NCBI RefSeq assembly: GCF_000688235.1
Contig: NZ_JHYO01000016.1
Coordinates: 1-64,000 of the forward strand
Length of the DNA: 64,000 nucleotides
Direction of reading: 5' to 3'
DNA from: Terasakiella pusilla DSM 6293
GTDB lineage: Bacteria > Pseudomonadota > Alphaproteobacteria > Rhodospirillales > Terasakiellaceae
The notes under the pieces are model-generated. The model saw only the letters and a program-made list of their open reading frames with translations. It ran no database searches and had not been told where the DNA came from. A program made the translations under genes and the position numbers. This document shows positions 1 through 8,639 of the stretch, one piece after another (within the stretch, counting starts at the first letter, position 1; each line of letters opens with the position of its first letter).

Positions 1-132
1 GGGATGAAAGATTCTAAAGTGATCGTCGCGATCAACAAAGACGAAGAAGCACCGATCTTCCAGGTTGCCGATTACGGTCTGGTTGCGGATCTCTTCGAAG
101 CCGTACCGGAATTGGAAAAAGAGTTGGGTTAA
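1..132 (+). CDS. etfA: Electron transfer flavoprotein alpha subunit, C-terminal end (partial)
   Basis: Only the last 43 codons are in the window; the gene starts upstream of base 1. The readable end contains [19 protein letters not shown] followed by a [14 protein letters not shown] segment, which is the conserved FAD-domain end of EtfA. EtfA with EtfB passes electrons from acyl-CoA and other dehydrogenases to ETF-ubiquinone oxidoreductase. It would serve the acyl-CoA metabolism encoded later in this window, although no acyl-CoA dehydrogenase is present here. The stop codon is at 130-132. Confidence 0.9.
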   Translation, partial: GMKDSKVIVAINKDEEAPIFQVADYGLVADLFEAVPELEKELG

Positions 133-160
133 TCCCCAACGTTTCCGACAAAAATAAAGT

Positions 161-403
161 GTGAGCAGGGAAATGGGAAAAGCAAATATGCACCCGCAAG
201 GGGAAGATTATTTGATCAAAGTCTTTAATGCCGAGGTGCGCGCCTTGGTCAAAGAAAATAGACATCATGATCGTTTTGAAGATTATTGGGCCGAAGGGCG
301 CAGTTATATCGTGCAGGCCGCCGATAAGCGGCAGGCCCTGAAAAAGGTGGAAACCATGTGTCCCCCCGCGGATGGCTTCGTCTGTCAGGCGCAAGAAAGT
401 TAA
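161..403 (+). CDS. Small hypothetical protein (80 aa or less)
   Basis: A short open frame 28 bp after etfA. The product is charged and soluble-looking, with no signal peptide or membrane segment, and has two cysteines near the C-terminus (MCPP and FVCQ). I do not recognise a family. The start is uncertain: GTG at 161 has no clear ribosome site, ATG at 173 has a purine-rich GCAGGG too close to it, and ATG at 188 has GGGA about nine bases upstream. It is followed at 443 by a strong terminator, so it could be the last gene of the etf transcript. Confidence 0.5.
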   Translation: MSREMGKANMHPQGEDYLIKVFNAEVRALVKENRHHDRFEDYWAEGRSYIVQAADKRQALKKVETMCPPADGFVCQAQES

Positions 404-442
404 GATGCGAAGGTTCTGTAGCCATGAGCCTGATCTGTGAGG

Positions 443-482
443 AAAGATGGAAAGGATGAAATACCCCTTTCCATCTTTTTCT
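443..482 (+). terminator. Rho-independent terminator after etfA/small gene
   Basis: A 13-bp perfect stem (443-455 pairing with 466-478, AAAGATGGAAAGG / CCTTTCCATCTTT) with a 10-nt loop, running into a T-rich tract. It closes the etf transcription unit before the membrane protein at 593. Confidence 0.88.
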
Positions 483-592
483 TTTAGGCGAGGGGTGATG
501 GTTGCCTAATCGGGAAAAACCTGTTTTAAGAAGGGGAGTTGCCTTTCGTGCAAAGGCGGTCTTTAGTTTTGATCAGATAAAATAGAAATTTG

Positions 593-1816
593 ATGGTACC
601 TCATAAAGCGACCTCCCACTTTTTGACCTTTGCGGCTGTGTTTGTGGCGCTGGCTGTCCCGTCATTGGCTTTTGGTCGGGCCATGGTGGGGGTAACGTTG
701 GGGCTTGCGTTCCTCGCGATTTTATTCGCCGTGCCGATTAAACAGATTGTGTCAGAGATGACCGGGCGAATGTCGCGTCCTTTTGTGATGCTGCTGGGGG
801 TGGTTGCGGTGGCGAGCGCGGTTAATATTCCGTTCTCCCTGCGCATCGGGCTGTCGTTTGAGGCTTGGGGACGGACATGGTTGCTGTTGGGGCTGATCAG
901 CTTTGTCTGCTTTAGCCTGAAGGATCGCCTTGAGCTTATTTTCAAGGTCATGGCTGTGGCTTTTCTATGTGTGGTCGCGTTAAATTTATATCAGCTGCAT
1001 GTTGATCACAAGCTGAACAAACTGTTGCTCAACGGGTTGCTGCTGCTTTTGCCAATCGTTGTTTATCAATCTGTTAAGGACCGCACCCCCTTGTGGGTGG
1101 GAGTTGGTGTTGCGTCGGTGGTTCTCTATATTTTAGCTGTATTGGATAGTCAGTCCAAAGTCAGTTTGTTGGGAATGGCGATTATGATGTCGGCAGGGGT
1201 TTCACTTTTCAGCTTGTCGCGTTTTTCTAAAAAGCAGGCAATCTTGATTGCAGTCGCAGTGGTAGCGGTTTTGGTCGCGATATTGGCGTGGTGGCTGCCT
1301 GGTCAGCTGTATTCAAGCAGTGCGGAAAATATGTCTATGACACCTGTACCTGTCTGGCTGATCGACTTCCACCGTCAACTGATCTGGACCTTTGGGTTTG
1401 AACTGTTTCAAGAAAGCCCGTGGGTGGGATTTGGTCTCAATGCCTCGAACTATCACCCGTTGGCAAACCAGCCTGTAACCGAGTATTTTGTGGGCCGTTT
1501 CGGAAGTCTGAGCGGGTTTGAGAATATCACGGCCCTTCCGTCCCATCCGCACAATTGGTTGGTGGAAATGCTGATTGATGGCGGATTGATTGCGACGCTT
1601 CCTGTTGTGATGCTTGTTACCTATGTTGTGGTTACGTCGGTCCGTCGTTATTTAACGACACAGTCGGCCTGTTTGTTGATCTTTATTATGGTTCAACTGA
1701 CCTATTGGGGCACAGGCTTATTTAACTTCTCCTTCTGGAGTACATGGTGGCAAGCGACCTATTTCCTTGCGAGCTTCCTGATGTTGAGCGGGTATGTAAG
1801 GTCTCAAGAAGGCTGA
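593..1816 (+). CDS. O-antigen ligase / polymerase family membrane protein
   Basis: A polytopic inner-membrane protein of about 407 residues with some ten hydrophobic segments and a large periplasmic loop near residues 240-315. The loop contains the Wzy_C-type signature SHPHNWLVEMLIDGGL (around residues 309-324), as in WaaL ligases and Wzy polymerases that transfer or polymerise undecaprenyl-linked glycans. The ATG at 593 is preferred over TTG at 590. The gene stands alone: a terminator lies upstream and a transposase fossil downstream, with no glycosyltransferase neighbours, so ligase versus polymerase, and which glycan, cannot be decided from context. Confidence 0.75.
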   Translation: MVPHKATSHFLTFAAVFVALAVPSLAFGRAMVGVTLGLAFLAILFAVPIKQIVSEMTGRMSRPFVMLLGVVAVASAVNIPFSLRIGLSFEAWGRTWLLLGLISFVCFSLKDRLELIFKVMAVAFLCVVALNLYQLHVDHKLNKLLLNGLLLLLPIVVYQSVKDRTPLWVGVGVASVVLYILAVLDSQSKVSLLGMAIMMSAGVSLFSLSRFSKKQAILIAVAVVAVLVAILAWWLPGQLYSSSAENMSMTPVPVWLIDFHRQLIWTFGFELFQESPWVGFGLNASNYHPLANQPVTEYFVGRFGSLSGFENITALPSHPHNWLVEMLIDGGLIATLPVVMLVTYVVVTSVRRYLTTQSACLLIFIMVQLTYWGTGLFNFSFWSTWWQATYFLASFLMLSGYVRSQEG

Positions 1817-1819
1817 GAC

Positions 1820-2077
1820 GTTCAGGTGTTATCGCCCCATTCAATCCACCTTTTGTTCGCCCGATACGGCGGGGAACATCCCCTTTCATCGTCTCTTCGA
1901 ACGAAGTGAGGGAGATTGAGTAGGCTGGCAGCCGTGCGGTGTGCTTTAAGGTGTGGCATCAATTTGAAGCTGATCAGGAACTCCCTGATCAGCCGCAAGA
2001 CCTGCAAGTATTTTGTCCAAAACGCCCTTCTTGCTCCAACGAACAAAACGATTGTAGAGCGTTTTATGTGGACCCCT
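1820..2077 (-). pseudogene. IS5-family (IS427-like group) transposase remnant
   Basis: Read on the minus strand, 2077 to about 1988 gives GPHKTLYNRFVRWSKKGVLD and then a segment ending QIDAT. A 2-bp loss near 1957 then forces a frame change, giving LKAHRTAASLL. A further shift near 1890 gives KGDVPRRIGRTKGGLN. These blocks in this order are the middle of IS5/IS427-group transposases. Both ends are missing, there are at least two frameshifts, and no terminal repeats are visible, so this is a dead fragment. It lies between the convergent 3' ends of the O-antigen ligase-like gene and the GNAT-nitrilase gene. Confidence 0.82.
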
Positions 2078-2091
2078 GACTTTAATGAATC

Positions 2092-3654
2092 TTACTGTAT
2101 GACTTTCCAATTTACGGAGTAGAGATCGAAGCGGCGGTCTTTGAGGTTTTGTACCGTCCCGGTGTGGCGAGCTTCTCGCAGGTCTTCCAAACGCAAATCG
2201 GCAAAAGCGACCATTTCTACATTTGGTGTGGTATCTGCCGCAATGCCGTCGCGATCAAAGGGAAAGTCGCAAGGTGTCAAAATACAGCTTTGTGCGTATT
2301 GAATATCCATATTGGCCACATTAGGAAGGTTGCCAACATTCCCCGCCATAACGACGAAGCATTGGTTTTCAATTGCTCTTGCCTGTGAACAATAGCGAAC
2401 CCGCAAGTAGCTTTGGCGCTCGTCTGTACAGAATGGGACAAACAAAATCTCTGCCCCTTGATCGGTGAGATGACGGGCCATTTCTGGAAACTCGCTGTCA
2501 TAACAGATCATAACGCCAATTGGTCCGCAATCGGTCAAAATGGTTTGTGACTCATTGCCCCCCTCAATGTTCCACCAATAGCGCTCGTTCGGGGTCGGAT
2601 GGATTTTTGCCTGCTGATGAATGGACCCATCACGCAAACAGACATAGCAAATATTGAGGATATTGCCTTCCTCATCGCGGGTGGGATGGGAACCGCCAAT
2701 AATGTTAATGTTGTAACTCACAGCAAGACGGCTGAGAAGTTCTTTTAAGGGCGCCGTATATTGTGTCAGGGTCTCAATGGCTTCAGAGGCAGGAATTTCC
2801 TGGTTTTCAATTGACAGCAATTGAAGCGTAAATAGTTCGGGGAAAAGGACAAAATCGGCTTTGTAATCGGCAACAACATCAACGAAATATTCAACCTGCT
2901 TTGCAAATTCTTCAAAGGAGGCGACTTTTCGTTGCTGATATTGAACAATGGAGACACGGACCGTCTGCTCAACCCGTCCTCTTTGTTTTGTTGCTTTTGA
3001 AGGTAAGTCTTCCACATACTTATGGTTTTTCCAAACCATGTGGGAGGCAAACCCCAAGGAGGCATGGTCAGCAGGGAAATATTGTGGCAGGACCCCTATG
3101 GGTTCAAAACCATGTCGCAGTTGGAAACCAAGGACCGGATCACGGAATTTCTTCTGTTGGACTTGCTCAATATAATTTTCGGCACTGCCTGCCTGTTTCC
3201 ACCTTTTGGCAAGGTTTGGAAGACGTCCCCCAAAAACAATCCCTTTGAGCCCAAGATCCATGCAGAGCTGTTTACGTTCATTATAAAGGCGTTGCCCGAT
3301 CCGGTTTCCGTGCATATCCGCATCAACCAGCACCTCAACACCATATAGCCAGTCACCATTTGGATCATGGCGGGAGGCATAACCGCCCCCTGTGATGCTG
3401 TCCCAGCTATGTTTTGAGAAAGCCAACTTCTCAGGAAGTATACAGGTCGCGCAAAACCCAACAATCTCATCTTCAAACAGAACGACAAACTGGCCTCGTG
3501 CAAATTGCTGAATATGCCCTTTGATCTGGGAGGCTGAATACGGCGGAACGTCTGGATAGGATTTTGTATAGAGCGCTTGTATTTTTTTGATGTCACCTAT
3601 TTCTGTATTGCGAACGATCAGCTTCGGTTGGTTTTCTCTTTTTGTTTTGGACAT
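2092..3654 (-). CDS. Bifunctional GNAT acetyltransferase / carbon-nitrogen hydrolase (nitrilase superfamily)
   Basis: A 520-residue two-domain protein. Residues about 11-215 form a GNAT N-acetyltransferase with the acetyl-CoA loop region around GNRIGQRLYNERKQ (116-129). Residues about 231-515 form a nitrilase-superfamily amidase with the full catalytic triad: E273 (FPELF), K350 (AKIHPTP) and C384 (MICYDSEFPE). The fusion resembles the YhcX-like family, whose substrate is not established. It is divergent from agmatinase across 290 bp. Nitrilase-family members include N-carbamoylputrescine amidase, so a link to polyamines is tempting, but the presence of agmatinase makes that route redundant. 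No other gene shares its strand nearby. Confidence 0.85.
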   Translation of the reverse strand: MSKTKRENQPKLIVRNTEIGDIKKIQALYTKSYPDVPPYSASQIKGHIQQFARGQFVVLFEDEIVGFCATCILPEKLAFSKHSWDSITGGGYASRHDPNGDWLYGVEVLVDADMHGNRIGQRLYNERKQLCMDLGLKGIVFGGRLPNLAKRWKQAGSAENYIEQVQQKKFRDPVLGFQLRHGFEPIGVLPQYFPADHASLGFASHMVWKNHKYVEDLPSKATKQRGRVEQTVRVSIVQYQQRKVASFEEFAKQVEYFVDVVADYKADFVLFPELFTLQLLSIENQEIPASEAIETLTQYTAPLKELLSRLAVSYNINIIGGSHPTRDEEGNILNICYVCLRDGSIHQQAKIHPTPNERYWWNIEGGNESQTILTDCGPIGVMICYDSEFPEMARHLTDQGAEILFVPFCTDERQSYLRVRYCSQARAIENQCFVVMAGNVGNLPNVANMDIQYAQSCILTPCDFPFDRDGIAADTTPNVEMVAFADLRLEDLREARHTGTVQNLKDRRFDLYSVNWKVIQ

Positions 3655-3944
3655 GATTTTAACCTCAAATTCAGGCAGTTGTGGGGGATGTCGTTCGCTG
3701 ATTAATCCGCTCTATATTTAAGCGTTTATAGCTTTCGTGATAGTCTTCAATACGAAAGGGTAGACAAGCCATATTGCGATGAATTGCTATTTTGTCAAAT
3801 TAATATTCGTTGGTCTTCAAAGCCGGTTTCGGAACCAGACTCAATTGGTGAAGTCCTTTTTTTTCTGATTGTCAGAAACCAGAACTTCACATACTCTCGC
3901 TAATACTAAATCTGACGGATGAAACGGTATTTGGGGCTTGTGAA
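3655..3944. other. Divergent intergenic region between GNAT-nitrilase and agmatinase
   Basis: 290 bp without a convincing gene. It must hold promoters for both flanking genes. I see AT-rich stretches (around 3715-3800) but no clear operator, riboswitch fold or small gene. Confidence 0.5.
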
Positions 3945-4931
3945 ATGGGAACTAAAGAGAACGATTGTGAAACTGGCGATCAGGCTTTTCTAAAGCAGGA
4001 TGCGTTGGGACGCTGGCCCGAGATGACCTACGGTGGCGCGCTTAGTTTCTTGAGACGACGCTACAGTCGAGACCTTGCAAATATCGATGTTGCTGTCAGT
4101 GGTATTCCGTTCGATTGTGCGGTGACGTATCGCTCGGGCAGTCGTCTTGGACCACGCGCCATCAGGGCAGCGTCCGTGCAGTTGGCTGAGTTGAAAGCTT
4201 TTCCTTTCGGGTTTGATCCGTTTGAGCATCTGTCCGTTGTTGATTATGGCGACTGTTTTATTGATCCGCATCATCCAGAGACGGTCATAGAAACCATTGA
4301 AGGTCATATTAAAAAAATCACGGACGCGGGCGTTATCCCGCTTTCATTGGGCGGGGACCATTTTGTGACCTATCCCATTTTGAAGGCGATTGCGGCGAAA
4401 CATGGCCCGGTGTCCTTGTTGCACTTTGATGCCCATTGCGATACGTGGGAGGATGATGGGAAACGCTTTGATCACGGTTCGATGTTTTTACGGGCAAAAA
4501 ATGAAAATTTGATCGATGTCTCGCGCTCCTGCCAAGTGGGGATCAGAACGTATAATGATAGCGATCATGGGTTTGACATTTTGACAGCGCCTTGGGTCCA
4601 CCGTGAAGGTGTTGATAAAACAATTGAAGCGATCAAATCGCGCATCGGATCAAACAAGGTCTATCTGACGTTTGATATTGACTGTCTGGACCCCGCCTTC
4701 GCACCCGGGACGGGAACGCCCGTCCCCGGGGGATTATCTTCTGCGCAGGCCTTGGCGATTGTGAGAGGGTTGGGGGATCTCAATTTGGTTGGTGCTGATG
4801 TGGTTGAAGTTTGCCCATCCTATGATGTGGCAGAAGTAACGGCCCTTTCGGCCGCGACGATTGCCCATGATATTCTATGTTTGCTCGCCCTGAAGAAAGG
4901 GTGTGAAACGCACCCTGTTGGTCGATTATAG
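3945..4931 (+). CDS. speB: Agmatinase
   Basis: A 328-residue ureohydrolase that hydrolyses agmatine to putrescine and urea. The binuclear manganese ligands are all present: H139 (GGDHF), D162, H164 and D166 (FDAHCD), and D244 and D246 (TFDIDCLDP). The C-terminal TGTPVPGGLS block favours agmatinase over arginase. The ATG at 3945 has a TGGGG stretch upstream. It converges on arginine decarboxylase, which makes its substrate, so the two steps of arginine to putrescine lie tail to tail with 13 bp between them. Confidence 0.9.
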   Translation: MGTKENDCETGDQAFLKQDALGRWPEMTYGGALSFLRRRYSRDLANIDVAVSGIPFDCAVTYRSGSRLGPRAIRAASVQLAELKAFPFGFDPFEHLSVVDYGDCFIDPHHPETVIETIEGHIKKITDAGVIPLSLGGDHFVTYPILKAIAAKHGPVSLLHFDAHCDTWEDDGKRFDHGSMFLRAKNENLIDVSRSCQVGIRTYNDSDHGFDILTAPWVHREGVDKTIEAIKSRIGSNKVYLTFDIDCLDPAFAPGTGTPVPGGLSSAQALAIVRGLGDLNLVGADVVEVCPSYDVAEVTALSAATIAHDILCLLALKKGCETHPVGRL

Positions 4932-4942
4932 GATAATCGACC
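4920..4942. terminator. Probable bidirectional stem-loop between speB and speA
   Basis: A 9-bp perfect stem (GGTCGATTA at 4920-4928 with TAATCGACC at 4934-4942) and a 5-nt loop, placed exactly over the convergent gene ends and overlapping the speB stop codon. The T tract on the plus side is short and offset, so termination strength is uncertain. Confidence 0.45.
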
Positions 4943-4944
4943 GA

Positions 4945-6846
4945 TTAAGCTTTTAGATAGGTATAGCTTTTCAGGCACTTTTCGTAGAAATCGACCAGTT
5001 GAACCCCTTCGCGTGCCTTCATGACGCCCTCTTTTACTTTTTGATCAACTTCCTTTTTGACGGAACTTGCCATACTTTCCGGGTTATATTGCATGATACG
5101 CAGGACTTTAGAGGCACTGCTGCCTTTGACATATTCTTCAACATAGAAATTGTTTGGGTCTTGTTCATCAGCAAAGACATGGACTTCGTTCAAGCGACCA
5201 AACAGGTTATGCATATCGCCCATCACGTCCTGATAGGCCCCGGTTAGGAACAGGCCGATGTAGTAGGGTTTATTTTCTTCCAACTCATGCAACAGCAAAG
5301 TTGGCCTTTCCCCCATTTCAGCAACGAAGCGGTCAATTTTACCGTCACTGTCACAGGTAATATCTGCAAGGGTACACCGTTTCGTTGGTTCCGTACCCAG
5401 ATTAGTCAGAGGCGCGACGGGAAGAAGTTGTTGAATAGCCCAACTGTCCGCAGCGGATTGGAAAAGGGAAAAGTTACACAGGTATTGTGTCGCCAGCATA
5501 TTATGCATTGCATCTTCTGTGTCTTCTTCCTGTTCACAATTTTCGAGAACACGCAAAATTTCCCAATAGATATTTTCAGCCGTCGCAACCTCTTCCAAGC
5601 GCACAACACCCAATTTGAAGCCGACCAAAAGGTCGTCAAAGGTGGTGCGGGCCTGACCTTTGGCTTCAACGGAATTGGCCTGCGTGCGGGCATTGTCCAA
5701 GAGTTCGCGTAGATTACTGAGTAGATAATGTTCATCTTCAGCCGGTTCTGGGATTTTACGTGCAACACCTTGGGGTGAAATCTCACCCTGTACCTGCATA
5801 ATGACGCAGGAATGGTGCGCGGTAATAGCCCGTCCACTCTCTGTGACGAGGTTGGGTTCTGAAACTTTTTCAAGTTGGCACATCTGCTGGACACTGGCGA
5901 CAACATGGACGGCATATTCATCAAGGCTATAGTTCATGGAGGAATGTCGGCTTGTTCCTGAACCATCGTAATCGATCGCGAGACCGCCGCCGATATCAAG
6001 ATATTTGATCGGGACCCCCCGTTTTTTAAGACGGGCATAGACGCGGGTGCCTTCTTCAACGGCACTTGTAATGTAGCTGCTGTCTGAAAGTTGGCTGCCG
6101 ACATGGAAATGCAATAGCTGTATACAGTCCGCGAAGCCTCTTTCCTCGGTATATTCGATGGCTTGAATAAGTTCTGAGATGGTCAGGCCAAACTTTGCCT
6201 TTTCACCGCTGGAGCCACTCCAACGCCCTTCCGTGGTGACGCGCATTTTGATACGCAAACCAATTAAGGGGCGAACATTCATTTCCTCGGCAAGCTTGAG
6301 CAACAGGGGGATTTCGCTGTATTTTTCGATCACAACAAAGACCTTGCGCCCCATCTTCACGCCACTAAGCGCAAGTCGCAACAAGGCTTCGTCTTTATAT
6401 CCGTTACAAATGGTCAAGGCCTGAGGGGAGGTTTTGAAACTGAGAACGGCCATGAGTTCTGTTTTAGAACCCGCTTCTAGCCCATAGTGAAAAGGCATGC
6501 CCGCATCAACGATCTCGTCAACGACCTCTCGCATTTGATTGACTTTAATGGGATACACACCGCGGTATTCGCCCGCGTAAGAATGATCTTTGATGGCCTT
6601 GTCAAACGCTTCATTCAGCTTCACCACCCTGTCTTTCAAGATGTCATGAAAGCGCATCACAACAGGGAACGACACGTTTTGTTGTCGAAGTTCATCAACA
6701 ACATCCTGTATCTTTATCTGGAATTTTTTATTTGTCGGGTAGGGTTGAACAACAAGGTTTCCACAGTCACTGATGTTGAAATAGTCATTGCTCCACTGTG
6801 CAACACGGTAGAGGCTATGCGCATCATTAAGTGTCCATTTACCCAT
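4945..6846 (-). CDS. speA: Biosynthetic arginine decarboxylase
   Basis: A 633-residue PLP enzyme of the alanine-racemase-fold decarboxylases. It converts arginine to agmatine, the substrate of the adjacent agmatinase. The PLP lysine is K101 in GVYPIKVNQ. HFHVGSQ and the ESGRAITAHHSC block line the cofactor site, and TCDSDGKID near the C-terminus carries the catalytic cysteine and aspartates. Length matches the SpeA family (about 630-660 residues). The start at 6846 gives the usual WTLNDAHSLY N-terminus. Its 5' region (6847-7034) is AT-rich and presumably holds the promoter. Alone with speB it makes putrescine without ornithine decarboxylase. Confidence 0.93.
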   Translation of the reverse strand: MGKWTLNDAHSLYRVAQWSNDYFNISDCGNLVVQPYPTNKKFQIKIQDVVDELRQQNVSFPVVMRFHDILKDRVVKLNEAFDKAIKDHSYAGEYRGVYPIKVNQMREVVDEIVDAGMPFHYGLEAGSKTELMAVLSFKTSPQALTICNGYKDEALLRLALSGVKMGRKVFVVIEKYSEIPLLLKLAEEMNVRPLIGLRIKMRVTTEGRWSGSSGEKAKFGLTISELIQAIEYTEERGFADCIQLLHFHVGSQLSDSSYITSAVEEGTRVYARLKKRGVPIKYLDIGGGLAIDYDGSGTSRHSSMNYSLDEYAVHVVASVQQMCQLEKVSEPNLVTESGRAITAHHSCVIMQVQGEISPQGVARKIPEPAEDEHYLLSNLRELLDNARTQANSVEAKGQARTTFDDLLVGFKLGVVRLEEVATAENIYWEILRVLENCEQEEDTEDAMHNMLATQYLCNFSLFQSAADSWAIQQLLPVAPLTNLGTEPTKRCTLADITCDSDGKIDRFVAEMGERPTLLLHELEENKPYYIGLFLTGAYQDVMGDMHNLFGRLNEVHVFADEQDPNNFYVEEYVKGSSASKVLRIMQYNPESMASSVKKEVDQKVKEGVMKAREGVQLVDFYEKCLKSYTYLKA

Positions 6847-7034
6847 AAAAAAAACTCCAGCAAAATTAGAAGCGTCGTCAGATGATCTTTGGCAGGCCTA
6901 AAGAATAGACGTTACACAGAAAGATCACATTAACTTGTTTTATATTTTCTTCACAAGTGTCTATCTCCTGACCGAGCCCATTCTTTGTGGCTGCTTAACG
7001 GCTAGAGTATGAGCAATGATCGCCTTGATGAAGC

Positions 7035-8462
7035 TTAGTGAAATTCGAAAGCGGAGAGTTTTTTAAGGTTGGCATCAATTTTTAGCGGTTGTGTCATGGG
7101 GGGGAACGCGCGGGAGGTGCAGTTGTGGCGCTCACACATACGGCAGGTCACGCCGATTGGGGTGAGGGCGGAGGGGTTATCAAGCTGTAAGCCATCCCCA
7201 TAGACGACTTGATCGGCATATCCAATTTCGCACCCCAGACTGATGGCCAGTTTTCGTGCAGGTTCTGGGTGGGGGCCGTTGATGGTATCGACGGTGCGTG
7301 ACATGGTTAAATAAGAGGTGCTGTCCGGCAATTGCACGGGTTGCACAATGATTTGTCCAGGCGTGGCAAAAGCATCATGGACGTTCCATTTGGGACAGGT
7401 GCCGCCAAATTTCGCAAAATGAAATCCATCCGCCGAAAATCGCTTAGAAATATTTCCAGCGTTATCAAGTCGCAAGAGAAAGAACGGCACACCCCGGTTG
7501 TTGGTGCGTTGTAGGGTAGACAGCCGATGGGCAACTTGTTCGATGCTGGCCCCAAATCGCGCGGATAGAATTGAAATATCATATCTTAAAGACCGTGCGG
7601 ACTCGATGAAGGCGCAATAGGGCATCATCAGGGCGCCGGCAAAATAGTTGGCAAGGCCGATCCGACAGAGTTGTTTGGCATCTTCAGTATCAAAACCTGC
7701 TTCTTCTGTAAGTTGGGTGATGCACTGACTTTGTTCTTGTTGTGCGATCATGACGCCAGCTTGGAAAATGCGACTAGGCAACGGCAAAAGTTCTGACAAA
7801 AACAGGCGCTTGTTGTGGTGGTCAAACCGTCTTTGGGTGTCAGGCATGGCGTGTAACGGCAAGATGCTGATGCGAATGCCATGTTTTTCGCTCAGGTGAG
7901 TGCGTAAGGCTGTAAAGAGGTTGTCCGTCTGTTTGAGTGTGTCATAGAGATTTTCCGCATGAAGATCGAGTTCTTCGATAAAATTATGTCGAGCATGGAA
8001 ATAATCGCGCACTTCTTCAATCGGGAATCGGTTTTTGTCATCGGGCAAGCGCCGATTTCGTTCAGAAAGGCTCTCATTGAGAGGGTCTTCTTGGTTTATC
8101 TGACGCTGATAAGTTTGATAGAGGTGGAGCAAAGCCGCTGAAAACTTGGGGCTGGAGCTCGCAACATCGAGAATTTCCGCTGAAGTGGGCAGGGGGACGG
8201 AGAAAACCGGATCCGACAAGACCTCCGTTATTTCTGAGGCGAGGCGTTCTTCACTGTCCCCACTTAATTCCCGCAAATCAAGATTATAGGTGTCGGCAAG
8301 CTTGAGAAGAAGCTGCGCTGTTAAGGGGCGCTGATTGCGTTCGACCAAATTAAGGTAACTTGGCGAGATGCCCAGATCACGTGCCATTTGGGCCTGACTG
8401 ATGCTCAGCCCTTGGCGTGTTCTTTTCAGGCGAGGGCCTGCAAATATCTTTCTTTCAGCCAT
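7035..8462 (-). CDS. Short-chain fatty acyl-type XRE regulator (ScfR/RamB/PrpR-like)
   Basis: A 475-residue regulator. Residues about 10-66 form an XRE helix-turn-helix (SISQAQMARDLGISPSYLNL). The middle resembles the IrrE/DUF955 module but has lost the HExxH metal motif (MIAQQEQSQ at that place), as usual in this subfamily. The C-terminal DUF2083-type region has a cysteine cluster, CRMCERHNC. RamB in actinobacteria controls the glyoxylate bypass in response to acetate. Here the gene is divergent from aceB-aceA, and paired 16-bp repeats lie between them, so it is very likely the local regulator and probably autoregulated. Activation versus repression cannot be told from sequence. Confidence 0.85.
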   Translation of the reverse strand: MAERKIFAGPRLKRTRQGLSISQAQMARDLGISPSYLNLVERNQRPLTAQLLLKLADTYNLDLRELSGDSEERLASEITEVLSDPVFSVPLPTSAEILDVASSSPKFSAALLHLYQTYQRQINQEDPLNESLSERNRRLPDDKNRFPIEEVRDYFHARHNFIEELDLHAENLYDTLKQTDNLFTALRTHLSEKHGIRISILPLHAMPDTQRRFDHHNKRLFLSELLPLPSRIFQAGVMIAQQEQSQCITQLTEEAGFDTEDAKQLCRIGLANYFAGALMMPYCAFIESARSLRYDISILSARFGASIEQVAHRLSTLQRTNNRGVPFFLLRLDNAGNISKRFSADGFHFAKFGGTCPKWNVHDAFATPGQIIVQPVQLPDSTSYLTMSRTVDTINGPHPEPARKLAISLGCEIGYADQVVYGDGLQLDNPSALTPIGVTCRMCERHNCTSRAFPPMTQPLKIDANLKKLSAFEFH

Positions 8463-8473
8463 GTTTTATACCA

Positions 8474-8489
8474 TTTACAAAATTTACAT
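8474..8489 (-). promoter_or_regulatory. Candidate operator 1 for the ScfR/RamB-like regulator
   Basis: TTTACAAAATTTACAT lies 12 bp upstream of the regulator start codon. The reverse complement of a second copy at 8566-8581 matches it at 14 of 16 positions, so the two form a spaced inverted pair. The site also has internal TTTACA direct repetition. The position over the regulator's own leader suggests autoregulation. Confidence 0.6.
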
Positions 8490-8565
8490 AATGCGTGAAT
8501 TTCTTGTCAATCCATTGACTTTAAAACCTTTTTTCAATTTTTAGCACTTGCAGCAATCGTCCGCA

Positions 8566-8581
8566 ATGTAAATTAAGTAAA
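8566..8581 (+). promoter_or_regulatory. Candidate operator 2 upstream of aceB
   Basis: ATGTAAATTAAGTAAA is the inverted partner of the site at 8474-8489 (14/16 identical as reverse complement). It ends 58 bp before the aceB start, where it could overlap or flank the aceB promoter. Confidence 0.6.
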
Positions 8582-8639
8582 TGCAAAGACGCCTTGGAGA
8601 AACACTTTCTCGGCAGGGCAATATGGAAAGGTAAATGAC

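Noticed and set aside
4999-5712. Plus-strand open frames inside arginine decarboxylase
   Set aside because: Antisense shadows of speA, which has full family motifs throughout.
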